DNA of 32,718 nucleotides from Actinomycetota bacterium (GCA_020201525.1 JAIVGO010000009.1:1-32718), one strand, 5' to 3'. Shown: positions 24,720 through 32,197, numbered from the stretch's first letter. Numbers and translations: made by a program. The notes: generated by a model from the sequence alone, not told the origin.

Positions 24720-25210
24720 CGGCCGATGCGCGCGCCGATGAAGTCGGCGACCGCCGGCGCGTCCCCGAGCCGGAAGTGCGGAACCGCGGGGCTGACCTGG
24801 AAATCGGTCACCGTCGCGACGAGATTACGGTCGTTCAGGCAGAGGAGCTCGGTCGAGAGCGCGGCCCGGGCGACCTCGATCTTCGGCAGCGGCTCGGCCT
24901 TGAAGCCCTCGACGACGATGAGATCGAGATCCTCGCGCGCGTACCGGGCGATCGCCGCATCGAGTCCCAGGTCCTCCGCGTCGTCGATCACCGCGGTCTG
25001 CCCGCCGCCGGTCACGATCGTCTGGACCACACCGGTGCGACGGACGCGGTAGCTGTCTTTGGCCGGCTGATCGATCTCGAAGCCGGCGTGCGCGTGCTTC
25101 AGGTAGCCGGTCCGGATGCCCTTCGCGACAAGCAGCGGGAGCACCGCCAACAGGAGCGTCGTCTTTCCGCTGTTGTGGCGGCCCACGAACGCGATGCGCG
25201 GTGCCTTCAC
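24716..25210 (-). CDS. mobB: Molybdopterin-guanine dinucleotide biosynthesis adaptor protein
   Basis: The 164-residue P-loop protein starts KAPRIAFVGRHNSGKTTLL, with a Walker A motif at residues 9-16, then TGYLKHAHAGFEID near 33-46. It has DLIVVEGFKAEPLPKIEV near 110-127, the usual MobB motif. It binds GTP and assists MobA. The GTG at 25210 lies 10 bases after the tatA stop and is chosen because it directly precedes the family start; the longer open frame upstream is antisense shadow. Confidence 0.92.
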   Translation of the reverse strand: MKAPRIAFVGRHNSGKTTLLLAVLPLLVAKGIRTGYLKHAHAGFEIDQPAKDSYRVRRTGVVQTIVTGGGQTAVIDDAEDLGLDAAIARYAREDLDLIVVEGFKAEPLPKIEVARAALSTELLCLNDRNLVATVTDFQVSPAVPHFRLGDAPAVADFIGARIGR

Positions 25211-25220
25211 CGCGGACGGG

Positions 25221-25496
25221 TCAGGCGGCGAGCGGCGTCCCGCACTGGACGCAGAACTTCGCGCCCTCGGCGTTCGACTTCCCGCAGCTCGTGCAGAACT
25301 TCCCCGACGTCGCGGTCGCGCTGCCGGTCGCCGTCGACGCGACGGGCGTCGGATCCTTCTTCTCGGCCTCGTCGCGGAAGGTCCGGACGCCGCGGCCGAG
25401 CTGCCCGAACACGGTCGGGAGCTTCCCCGCCCCGAACACGATGAGCACGATGACGAGGACGAAGACGAGCTCCGGTCCCCCAAGGTTGAACGGCAT
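25221..25496 (-). CDS. tatA: TatA-type translocase subunit fused to a zinc ribbon
   Basis: The 91-residue protein has a TatA/E front: LGGPELVFVLVIVLIVFGAGKLP, a TM followed by the FG hinge, then the amphipathic TVFGQLGRGVRTFRDEAEKK. A Ser/Thr/Ala linker (49-64) leads to a C-terminal zinc ribbon, FCTSCGKSNAEGAKFCVQCG (C68, C71, C82, C85). TatA multimers form the pore of the twin-arginine export system, which moves folded proteins, including many molybdoenzymes. A GAGGAA six bases before the ATG at 25496 selects that start over the GTG at 25502, which would touch the Shine-Dalgarno. No tatC is present in the window. The zinc ribbon is an unusual addition. Confidence 0.9.
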   Translation of the reverse strand: MPFNLGGPELVFVLVIVLIVFGAGKLPTVFGQLGRGVRTFRDEAEKKDPTPVASTATGSATATSGKFCTSCGKSNAEGAKFCVQCGTPLAA

Positions 25497-25557
25497 GGTC
25501 ACTTCCTCGTGCGCGCCCGGCGCGCGGTATCTCGTCCAGAGTGTACGAGAGGGACGA

Positions 25558-26343
25558 TCAGCCGAAGAGGCCGTCCAGCAGCGTGAGGAACAGCGGAATG
25601 ACGACGAGCAGCATCAACGCCGGCAGGTAACAAAGGACGAGCGTCAGCATGAGCTTGCCTTCGATCTTGGAGGCCACTTCGATCGCCGCCGCTCGTTCGG
25701 CGGCCCGCGCGGCATCGCGAGCGTCCCGGATCACCGCGATCGAGCCGCGACCGAGCCCGCGCGCGCGCTCGAGGGCCGAGGCCAGCGCCGCAAGTCCGGT
25801 CGCGCCCTCGCCACGTGCGGCGCCGGTCAGCGATCCGAACAGCGGCGCGCCGAGCACGTAGTCGTCCGCCGCGCGGCCCAGGGCAGCGTCAAGGACGGTG
25901 GAGGACGTGGGGATCCGGGCGAGCGTCGCGACCGCGGTCTCGATCGGACGACCGGCCGACGCGAGCGCTTCGATCCGTTCGAGGAGCATCCCGAGCGCGC
26001 GCTCCGCATCGCGACGGCGCGAGCGGGCGCGGCGCTCGACGGCCACCGACGGCGCGACGAAGCCTGCGTACGCGAAGGCCGCGGCGAGCCCGGCCACACC
26101 GAGTGCCCCACCCGCGATCGCGCCGACGAAGAGGCCGATGCACTTCGCGGCCGCGAGCTCCGTCTGCGTCCGGAACAATCCGGCCTGACGCAGGTCGCGA
26201 TCCTCCACCGGGCGCCAGCGCGGTCCGCGTCGGAGGGGCGGCATCAGCAGCGCAAGTCGTCGCTCGACGGCGGAGCCGCGACGGACGCCCGACCAGAGCG
26301 CGACCAGGCCGACGGCCGTGCACGCCGCACCGAACGCGATCAC
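25558..26343 (-). CDS. TadC-like type II/IV secretion F-domain protein
   Basis: The 261-residue inner-membrane platform protein has an N-terminal TM (IAFGAACTAVGLVALWSG), a pair of hydrophobic segments (about 82-107), and a cytoplasmic T2SSF region (LLERIEALASAGRPIETAVATLA... ALASALERARGLGRGS). A C-terminal TM pair with LTLVLCYLPALMLLVVIPLF ends the protein. It is the tenth and last gene of the Tad operon. The GTG at 26343 overlaps the TGA of tadB (GTGA). TadB and TadC together form the inner-membrane core that couples the TadA ATPase to pilus assembly. Confidence 0.86.
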   Translation of the reverse strand: MIAFGAACTAVGLVALWSGVRRGSAVERRLALLMPPLRRGPRWRPVEDRDLRQAGLFRTQTELAAAKCIGLFVGAIAGGALGVAGLAAAFAYAGFVAPSVAVERRARSRRRDAERALGMLLERIEALASAGRPIETAVATLARIPTSSTVLDAALGRAADDYVLGAPLFGSLTGAARGEGATGLAALASALERARGLGRGSIAVIRDARDAARAAERAAAIEVASKIEGKLMLTLVLCYLPALMLLVVIPLFLTLLDGLFG

Positions 26344-27179
26344 CGCGTCGCGCCGCGGACGATCCGGCGGCTGACGACGATGCCCCCGACCTCCAGGACG
26401 GCCGCAAGAGGGATGAGCACCGTGCGGCCAAGCGTCGTCGAGAGCGTCGCCCCGAGGCCGGGCATCGTGGCGACGAGATAGAGCCCGAGGCACGGCACGA
26501 TCGCCGCGAGCAGGTAGGTCTGCACCCGAACGCCGGCGGTCCGCGCCCGGACCTCGGCGTCCAGCCGCTCGTCGTGGACCGCGCGCTCGGCCATCGCCTC
26601 GAGGAGCGAGGCGGCGCGTTCGATCGGCAGGCGTTCGGTCACGCCAAGCGCGAGGGTGTGGAACGTGTCGGCGAGGCGCCGATCCGCGGCGGTCGCGGCC
26701 GCGTGGGTGATCGCGACGTCGAGCGCGTCGCCGAGATCGAATCGTTCCAGCGCGAGCTCGAACGGACGCCGGGCAAGACGATCCTCACAGCCCGCGGCGG
26801 CGCGGCGCAGGGCCTCGGGCAGGGCAACGCCCGACCGGAGCAGGGCGTGCGCGTTCAGGAGGAGCTTCGCTACGGATCCACGCGCGCGATCGCGGGCGGC
26901 CTGAGCCCGCGCGCGGACGACGATCGACGGCGCCAGTCCCAATGCGATCCCGGTCGCTGGGGCGAGGCCGGCCACGGAAGCGACCGCGACGCCGCCCAGC
27001 ACGATCAGGGCGCGGAGCATCTCCCACCGACCCGGCCCCAGCGCCCAGCCGGCGTCGGCGAGCGCCGCCCGTTCGGGGTGCGGTCCGACGCGGGGCAGCC
27101 ACGCGCCCCCGAGCGGGAGCAGCCCGAGCGCGAGCGCGGTGGCGGCCGCGGCGAGCGTGCCAAGCGTGGTGCCGCTCAT
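26340..27179 (-). CDS. TadB-like type II/IV secretion F-domain protein
   Basis: The 279-residue protein has an N-terminal TM (LGTLAAAATALALGLLPLGGAWL), a second hydrophobic stretch (ALIVLGGVAVASVAGLAPATGIALGL split by small turns), and a cytoplasmic T2SSF-type helical domain (LLLNAHALLRSGVALPEALRRAA... FELALERFDLGDALDVAI). Two C-terminal TM segments follow (TYLLAAIVPCLGLYLVATMPG, TVLIPLAAVLEVGGIVV). The ATG overlaps the tadA stop (ATGA) and the TGA overlaps the tadC start, so TadA, TadB and TadC are translated as a unit. Confidence 0.87.
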   Translation of the reverse strand: MSGTTLGTLAAAATALALGLLPLGGAWLPRVGPHPERAALADAGWALGPGRWEMLRALIVLGGVAVASVAGLAPATGIALGLAPSIVVRARAQAARDRARGSVAKLLLNAHALLRSGVALPEALRRAAAGCEDRLARRPFELALERFDLGDALDVAITHAAATAADRRLADTFHTLALGVTERLPIERAASLLEAMAERAVHDERLDAEVRARTAGVRVQTYLLAAIVPCLGLYLVATMPGLGATLSTTLGRTVLIPLAAVLEVGGIVVSRRIVRGATR

Positions 27180-28273
27180 CGGCCATTGCTCCAGACGATC
27201 GTCGCGATCTCGTCTTCGACGCGCGCGATCTCCCGCACGAGCCGCCGGCCGTCACCGCGTCGCTCGAGGTGCACGATGACGTCGATCGCGCGAGCGACGT
27301 GCCTCGTGATCGCCGCTGATGAGAGCTCCCCGGCCCTCGCGAGCAGGAGCTCCAGGCGGCCGAGCGCGTCGCGCGCGGATCCCGCGTGCAGCGTGGTCAA
27401 GGACCCGGCGTGGCCGGTGCTCAACGCCTCGAGCAGTGCCGACGCGTCCCGCGGCGACCGGACCTCGCCGACGATGATCCGGTCGGGTCGCATCCGAAGG
27501 GCGTTGACCACGAGGTCGGCGACACCGACGCCGCCGTCGCGCGATGGGACGCACTCGAGATGGACCGCATGGTGGTGCGGCAGGACCAGCTCGTTCGTGT
27601 CCTCGATCACGACGATCCGCTCGTCCGCCGGTATCGCCGAGGCGAGCGACCGTAGGAGCGTGCTCTTGCCCGCGCCGGTCGCGCCGCTGACCAGTACGTT
27701 GCGGCGCCGGCGCACGGCATCCACCAGAAGCGCGGCTGCCTCTCCACTGATCGCACCCGCCGCGACCCATGAGGCCGGTCCGGCCAGGGGCATCGAGAGC
27801 GGCCGGAACTTGCGGATCGATAGGCACGGCCCCCCGACCGGCTCGATGACCGCGTTCGCCCGTGAGCCGTCACGCATGCGAGCGTCGACGAACGGATGCT
27901 CGATCGTCAGCTCGCGTCCGACGCTGGCCGCGATGCGGTAGATCAGATCGGACAGCTCGCCCGCGTCGCGGAAGCCGATCGCGACGCGCTCAAGGCGGCC
28001 GTCGCGTTCGACGAAGACCCGGTCAGGCGCGTTCACCAGGACGTCGGTCACCTGCGGGTCGTCGAGCAGAGGCTGCAGGCAGCCGAAGCCGAAGAGGTCG
28101 GCGCACAGCCGTTCGAGCTCGGGATCGGACAGCCGGGCGCCGGCGGCGGTCCGCACGCGCTCCCGGATCAGACGGCGTCGGGCCGGGTCGGCGTAGAGCG
28201 CGAGCAGCGTCGCGGGGTCGAGGCCGGACGCCACCTCGTTGCGCACGCGGGCGACGAGGGCGGCGTCGATCAC
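27176..28273 (-). CDS. tadA: TadA/CpaF-type secretion ATPase
   Basis: The 365-residue hexameric cytoplasmic ATPase powers Flp/Tad pilus assembly. It has the CpaF N-terminal helices, PLLDDPQVTDVLVNAPDRVFVERDG, then VDARMRDGSRANAVI and CLSIRKF. The Walker A is VSGATGAGKSTLLRSLASA, the Asp-box VVIEDTNELVL, the Walker B RPDRIIVGEVRS and the His-box GHAGSLTTLHAGSARDALGRLE. It is somewhat shorter than many CpaF proteins at the N-terminus. The GTG at 28273 overlaps the TGA of the CpaE-like gene (GTGA). Confidence 0.94.
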   Translation of the reverse strand: MIDAALVARVRNEVASGLDPATLLALYADPARRRLIRERVRTAAGARLSDPELERLCADLFGFGCLQPLLDDPQVTDVLVNAPDRVFVERDGRLERVAIGFRDAGELSDLIYRIAASVGRELTIEHPFVDARMRDGSRANAVIEPVGGPCLSIRKFRPLSMPLAGPASWVAAGAISGEAAALLVDAVRRRRNVLVSGATGAGKSTLLRSLASAIPADERIVVIEDTNELVLPHHHAVHLECVPSRDGGVGVADLVVNALRMRPDRIIVGEVRSPRDASALLEALSTGHAGSLTTLHAGSARDALGRLELLLARAGELSSAAITRHVARAIDVIVHLERRGDGRRLVREIARVEDEIATIVWSNGR

Positions 28274-29052
28274 GCGAGACCCCGGATGAGCGCGTCGACG
28301 GCACGCACGGTCGGTGCTCGTGTCGCGAACTCGTCGCCGGCGAGGAAGGGATCGCGTGGGATCGCACCCGCGAGCGGCCACGGCAACCGCGCGGCGATGC
28401 GCGCGGCATCATCGGGCTCCGCCCCGACGACCGCGACGGCGACGCGCACCGCGCATCCGTCGAGCAGCGGCACCGCGCAGAACGCGGCCTGCAGCTGGGC
28501 GACCGAGGGCCCGACGACCACGCAGAGCCGATCGATCGAGCCGAGGACGTGGCCGTCGAGAGCCTCCGCACCGGCACCGAGATCGAGGACCACCGCCCGA
28601 TCGCGGTGGACCTGGCCGATCAGCTCCGCGATCCGTGCCCCATCGAACGACCGGTGCAGCTCGGGTGTCCCGGGAAGGAACGGGACCTCGCCCCATCGCG
28701 ACACGAGCTCGCGCTCGGCGCCGGGACGGAGCAACGCATCGGCGACGGTCGCGCCGGAGCAACGGGCGCGCAGGGCCAACGTCGGCACCCGGCGATCGAG
28801 ATCGACGAGAACGGCGGGACGCGACGCACTCGCGGATCGGTGAGCCACGAGGGCCGCGAGCGTGGACGCGCCGACGCCCGCGGTCAGCGACCAGAACGCG
28901 ACCACGTGCTCGCTCGGAAGACCCACCGGGCGCGTGGCCGTCAAGGGTTCGAGTGGCTCCTCCCGGCCGGTCGCGTCGCGCATGAGCGTCAACGCGATCT
29001 GCGCGAGCGGCGAGGCGTCGAGCCACGATCTCCAGCTCAACCTCGGATCCAC
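28270..29052 (-). CDS. CpaE/TadZ-like pilus-localisation ATPase with degenerate P-loop
   Basis: About 260 residues. The MinD/ParA-like fold is visible: VVAFWSLTAGVGASTLAALVA (49-70), VLVDLDRRVPTLAL, VVLDLGAGAEALDG, LCVVVGPSVAQLQAA, and VAVAVVGAEPDDAARIA. In the P-loop the KGGxGKST consensus is replaced by TAGVGAST, so both lysines are missing. TadZ proteins with atypical P-loops are known and position the pilus machine at the pole. Start choice: GTG 29052 overlaps the upstream gene by 16 bases; a TTG at 29040 forming TTGA with its stop is an alternative. Neither has a clear Shine-Dalgarno. Confidence 0.8.
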   Translation of the reverse strand: MDPRLSWRSWLDASPLAQIALTLMRDATGREEPLEPLTATRPVGLPSEHVVAFWSLTAGVGASTLAALVAHRSASASRPAVLVDLDRRVPTLALRARCSGATVADALLRPGAERELVSRWGEVPFLPGTPELHRSFDGARIAELIGQVHRDRAVVLDLGAGAEALDGHVLGSIDRLCVVVGPSVAQLQAAFCAVPLLDGCAVRVAVAVVGAEPDDAARIAARLPWPLAGAIPRDPFLAGDEFATRAPTVRAVDALIRGLA

Positions 29053-29582
29053 CGCGTCAGCGCATGGTCGGAGGCGTAGACGCGCATCGCCGGAGCCGTC
29101 GCGGCGAGATCGAACAGCACGGGCCGCAGGGCGCTCCGGTTCGCGCGCAAGGTCCCGCGCGAGCACCACGCGGTCCGCCTGATGTCGAGGAGAGCGTCAC
29201 TGCCCCGAAGGAGGGCGCGGCAACGCGAGCGCCGGCGCTCCCCGAGCGGCCAGTAGCGGAACGGCCGCCGCACCGCCCGCGCCGTCGCCTCCGCCAGCGG
29301 TACGACCCGGACATCGACGATGTCGAGGTCGTCTTCCTGGAGACGCGCGGGCGCGAGAGCCATCCCAAGGGCGCGGACCAGCATCGGTGGGGTCGGGATC
29401 GCCTCGGTGACCACGGAGGTACGGACGCCGCGAAGCGCGAGCGCGCGGCGCACGGTCTCCGAGTGCTGATCGTCGACGCTCATCCGCACGTGGCCGCCGC
29501 GCCGCCACAGCACGAAGCGGGGAGCGGCGAGTGCGAGATCGATCGGGTCGTGAGCAAGGACCTCGAGCACGAGCGTCGTCAT
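29037..29582 (-). CDS. Unrecognised protein of the Tad operon
   Basis: The 181-residue protein matches no family I know. It is rich in Arg, Ala and Leu, with no TM segment or signal peptide, so it is probably cytosolic. Its front (TLVLEVLAHDPIDLALAAPR, RRGGHVRMSVDDQHSETVR) could fold as an alpha/beta domain. The middle and end are very basic (WPLGERRRSRCRALLRGSD). It sits between cpaB and the CpaE-like gene and is coupled to cpaB by ATGA. This is where some Tad loci encode a receiver-like or localisation domain ahead of CpaE, so it may be a split-off N-terminal part of CpaE; that is inference. It is real by its start-stop overlaps with both neighbours. Confidence 0.68.
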   Translation of the reverse strand: MTTLVLEVLAHDPIDLALAAPRFVLWRRGGHVRMSVDDQHSETVRRALALRGVRTSVVTEAIPTPPMLVRALGMALAPARLQEDDLDIVDVRVVPLAEATARAVRRPFRYWPLGERRRSRCRALLRGSDALLDIRRTAWCSRGTLRANRSALRPVLFDLAATAPAMRVYASDHALTRWIRG

Positions 29583-30229
29583 TCGGGGATCGGGATGAAC
29601 ACGAGCACGAACGTGCTCGTCGCGATGCGGTCAGCGACCCGGAGCTCGTCGACCGGCGCGAGGGCCACGACCACGCTGCCGAGCCGGTCGAGCGACACGG
29701 CGGCACCGCGGCCCTGGCCGATCGGCACGAACGGACCGCCTGCCTCGCCGCGGACATCCAGCACCGTCACGTTCGCCGCGACGAGCTCGGTGACGCGGCC
29801 GGCGGGTGCGCGACCGATCACCGGCACGGCGATGACGTCCACATGGGCGCCGGCCATGAGGGCACCGCCCATCGCCTGCGACGGTGTCACCGGTATCGCG
29901 ACGGCTCGCTGTCCGGCGGGAGGCACAAGACCGCTGTGGAACGCTGCCGCGCCGGCGGCGAGCGCGGGACCGAGGATGATCTGGCCCGGCCAGTGCGGCG
30001 CTCGGGGGACGCGCCCGATCGCCTGGTCGGTCGAGTGCAGCGCGCCCTCCGGCACCGCATCCGGTGGAAGCTCTCTCAGCGCGACGTCATCGGCCGCGAT
30101 CGCCTTGTCGGCGTCGAGCGCGTGGGCGGCGACCACGATGCTCACGCGCTGGAGGCTCGCGTAGTAGATGGTCCCGGCGATCGCGCCGCAGGCGAGCGCG
30201 ATCGCGAGCAGCGCGCGCTGGCCGATCAT
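29579..30229 (-). CDS. CpaB/RcpC-like pilus assembly protein with SAF domain
   Basis: The 216-residue protein starts with a TM anchor (RALLAIALACGAIAGTIYYASL), followed by a SAF domain (VSIVVAAHALDADKAIAADDVALREL, about 30-90) and the RcpC/CpaB region. That region includes PPAGQRAVAIPVTPSQAMGG, LMAGAHVDVIAV and VTELVAANVTVLDV. CpaB works at the outer face of Tad systems; in bacteria without an outer membrane it may interact with peptidoglycan. The ATG at 30229 overlaps the previous TGA (ATGA). No secretin gene (cpaC/rcpA) is present. Confidence 0.88.
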   Translation of the reverse strand: MIGQRALLAIALACGAIAGTIYYASLQRVSIVVAAHALDADKAIAADDVALRELPPDAVPEGALHSTDQAIGRVPRAPHWPGQIILGPALAAGAAAFHSGLVPPAGQRAVAIPVTPSQAMGGALMAGAHVDVIAVPVIGRAPAGRVTELVAANVTVLDVRGEAGGPFVPIGQGRGAAVSLDRLGSVVVALAPVDELRVADRIATSTFVLVFIPIPE

Positions 30230-31125
30230 TCGACCAGCCCCGGCGCGCGCACGGTCACGCGGATCGCGAGCTCGTGGCTCGTGCCGTCCGCGTAGTCGAC
30301 GGTGAAACGCACCACCCACGTCGCGCCCTGCGGCGCGAGCCGATCCCACCGGGCGACGAAACCGTCGGCGACGGTGCCGCTCAGCGCGCCAAGCGAGACG
30401 CACTCGCCCGAGAGGAAGCGCCATCCGCGGACGTCGGCACCCGAGAACGACAACGTCGTCCGCCGGGCGCGCAGGACCTCGACCGAGCGGTCCGCCAGCA
30501 GCGTCGATGGAGCGATCGCCGGACGAGCGGGCGCCACCCGCAGCGGCGGATCCTCTCGGTCGACGAACGCGGGTGGCGCGGGTGCGGCCCGAACGGGGCT
30601 GGGCACGGGCTCGAGCGCCGGCGCGGGCTCGGATCTCGGCGCGGGCGCGGTCACCGGCTGCGCGCGGGCGACGGCCGACGCCCGCGCGATCTCGCTGTCG
30701 TCCTGGAAGAACACGACGCTCACCGGGATGAAGCCGGCACCGGATTGGATGTAGTTCTCGTAATAGGTGCCGGCGACCGAACGGCCGTCGGTCAGCGACG
30801 CGCGCCCGTTGAACGCGGCGCCGTCGTACGCGCTCGAGCCGCCGGTGCCGACGCTCTCGAGCACGCGCGCGTAGGACCCGGTGACCTCGTGGACCGTCTC
30901 CGTCGAGTACGTCGTGACCGCGCCACTCCGACTGATCGAATCGCCGGCATACGTCTCGGTCACCAGGTAGATCCCCGGCGGCGGCGCGACCGGAGCGGGC
31001 TCGGGCGTCCACACCGGCGGGGGTGGCCAGTCGCCGTCCGCGTCGCGGTACGGGTTCCAGCCGGCTGCCGGCTGGGTCGCGGCCAGCGAGAAGAACAGGA
31101 CGGCGACCGGGATCAGCCGTTTCAT
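30226..31125 (-). CDS. Secreted Pro-rich protein of the Tad operon, function unknown
   Basis: The 299-residue protein has a signal peptide (KRLIPVAVLFFSLAATQPAAG), a Pro-rich neck, and an N-terminal beta domain (GIYLVTETYAGDSISRSGAV... NGRASLTDGRSVAGTYYENYIQ). A long Pro/Ala linker follows (about 160-210), then a C-terminal Ig-like domain (LRARRTTLSFSGADVRGWRF... WVVRFTVDYADGTSHELAIRVTV). I do not recognise the family. It overlaps both neighbours by start-stop codons, so it belongs to the Tad machine or its surface product. It could be a wall-spanning stand-in for the missing secretin or pilotin; that is speculation. Confidence 0.75.
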   Translation of the reverse strand: MKRLIPVAVLFFSLAATQPAAGWNPYRDADGDWPPPPVWTPEPAPVAPPPGIYLVTETYAGDSISRSGAVTTYSTETVHEVTGSYARVLESVGTGGSSAYDGAAFNGRASLTDGRSVAGTYYENYIQSGAGFIPVSVVFFQDDSEIARASAVARAQPVTAPAPRSEPAPALEPVPSPVRAAPAPPAFVDREDPPLRVAPARPAIAPSTLLADRSVEVLRARRTTLSFSGADVRGWRFLSGECVSLGALSGTVADGFVARWDRLAPQGATWVVRFTVDYADGTSHELAIRVTVRAPGLVE

Positions 31126-31541
31126 CGCGCGCCTCCATTCGCCACGACGGCGACATCGGTGATCGGGTGGAAGAACAGGGCGCCGAACAGCGGAGTCCGC
31201 ACCGGAACGGTCGCGCTGATGCGGACGGTCGGCGGCGACGCGTCGACCCGGACGGAGGCGCCGGCCGCGAGGCTCGCCGGCGTCGCGGCGAGCATCGAGG
31301 CGATGGGGTCGAGATTGGCCGCGAACATGGCGCGCGCGACGTCGGCGGCGTCGGACGCGGGCACGAGCCGGCCGCTCCGCGCCAGCTCGGCGTCATCCTG
31401 GTCGTTCACGGCGACGAGGGCGGCGAGGTCCGCGGCGGATCGGACACGCGCTGCGATGACCCGCAGGCTGCCGAGCTCGAGCGTCGTCGTGAGCACGAGG
31501 ATCAACAGGGGTAGCGCCGCGACGGTCATGACCGCGCTCAT
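31122..31541 (-). CDS. TadE/TadG-like minor pilin-like protein
   Basis: The 139-residue protein begins AVMTVAALPLLILVLTTTLELGSL, a single N-terminal TM. It continues RVIAARVRSAADLAALVAVNDQDD, the pattern of TadE/TadG-like proteins (a long helix with Ala-rich packing face). It lacks the GGxxxxE prepilin cleavage motif. The extracytoplasmic end (VRISATVPVRTPLFGALFF) is beta-rich. It is coupled to the preceding TadE gene and the following gene by ATGA overlaps. It probably forms part of the pilus-assembly complex with TadE. Confidence 0.75.
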   Translation of the reverse strand: MSAVMTVAALPLLILVLTTTLELGSLRVIAARVRSAADLAALVAVNDQDDAELARSGRLVPASDAADVARAMFAANLDPIASMLAATPASLAAGASVRVDASPPTVRISATVPVRTPLFGALFFHPITDVAVVANGGAR

Positions 31542-31924
31542 CGAGCGACCTCTCCACGAACGATCGCGGTCGTCCGCACCGGGATCGTCGCGCTGAAGAG
31601 GAACGGGATGGCGATGGCCGCGCTCGTGCGCACCGTGACCGTCAGCTGTTCGCGCCAGCCCACGCGCGGTGGCGTGACCTCGAGCGTCGCGAGCGACGGA
31701 TCGATGCCCGACTGCCGCAGCGAGTCGTTGAGCAGCGCCCGCACCTCCGGCCCGTCGCCGCCGACCTCGGCTGCGTACCGCGCCACCTGGACCGTGGCGC
31801 TCTCCTGGGCCAGCCAGCGCTGGAAGACGTCCCCGAACTCGATCACCGCGAAGAGCAGCGGGACGAGGATCGTGATCATCAGGGTCGTTTCCAGCGTCGC
31901 GAGGCCGCCGTCGTCGCGCAGCAC
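31538..31924 (-). CDS. TadE-like pseudopilin
   Basis: The 128-residue protein has DDGGLATLETTLMITILVPLLFAVIEF, a class III prepilin-type motif (GG then L at +1 and E at +5) and one TM. The sequence WLAQESATVQVARYAAEVG follows. The cleavage-site context (GG-LAT-x-E) is the same as in the adjacent Flp pilin. The GTG at 31924 lies two bases after the pilin stop codon. TadE is a minor pseudopilin processed by the TadV/CpaA peptidase, which is not encoded in this window. Confidence 0.84.
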   Translation of the reverse strand: MLRDDGGLATLETTLMITILVPLLFAVIEFGDVFQRWLAQESATVQVARYAAEVGGDGPEVRALLNDSLRQSGIDPSLATLEVTPPRVGWREQLTVTVRTSAAIAIPFLFSATIPVRTTAIVRGEVAR

Positions 31925-31926
31925 CG

Positions 31927-32097
31927 CTAGCGGACCGCGCCCATCTGCGTCACCAGCGTCTGAAGACGCGACACGAGGCCGTTGTTCCAGGCCTGGACGC
32001 CGACCACGAGCGTTCCAAGGACGACCGCCGCACCGATGATGTACTCGATGGTCGCCAGACCACCCTCAGCGGTGGCGAACGACCTGACGCGGACCAT
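31927..32097 (-). CDS. flp: Flp/Fap-type major pilin
   Basis: The 56-residue protein has the Flp pilin pattern. A short basic leader (MVRVRSFATAEGG) ends in the prepilin cleavage site GG, then LATIEYIIGAAVVLGTLVV, with E at +5 and Y at +6, the canonical Flp pair. A short tail (WNNGLVSRLQTLVTQMGAVR) follows. It is the first gene of the ten-gene leftward Tad operon and would be polymerised into the pilus. A strong GGAGG (32108-32104) lies six bases before the ATG. Its position and strong ribosome binding site fit high expression of the major subunit. Confidence 0.9.
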   Translation of the reverse strand: MVRVRSFATAEGGLATIEYIIGAAVVLGTLVVGVQAWNNGLVSRLQTLVTQMGAVR

Positions 32098-32164
32098 GCC
32101 TCACCTCCCGAACGATCGGCCGAGGCTGCGCCGGACCCGGCGATGGCACGATGGGAGGCGCGGT

Positions 32165-32180
32165 CGGTACCCGGGTACCG
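32165..32180. promoter_or_regulatory. Perfect 16-base palindrome in the pilin/cyclase divergent region
   Basis: CGGTACCCGGGTACCG is its own reverse complement. It lies in the 100-base region between the leftward flp start (32097) and the rightward cyclase start (32198). It ends 4 bases before the TAGCAT box of the cyclase gene, at the -35 position. It could be an operator for a dimeric regulator acting on one or both directions. No regulator gene is next to it in the window. Confidence 0.5.
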
Positions 32181-32184
32181 CCCG

Positions 32185-32190
32185 TAGCAT
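32185..32190 (+). promoter_or_regulatory. -10-like TAGCAT box of the cyclase gene
   Basis: TAGCAT is followed by TCCGCCC and then the GTG at 32198, so transcription could begin at the start codon. The same TAGCATTCC string precedes the C39 peptidase start (1087-1095). No Shine-Dalgarno is present. Confidence 0.4.
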
Positions 32191-32197
32191 TCCGCCC

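Noticed and set aside
25497..25557. Hairpins (GCGCGC-CCG-GCGCGC and CTCGT/ACGAG) between tadC and tatA
   Set aside because: They could end the Tad transcript, but there is no T-run and the stems are short; not called as a terminator.
25815..27941. 708-residue rightward open frame
   Set aside because: Antisense of tadC, tadB and tadA; very Arg-rich shadow.
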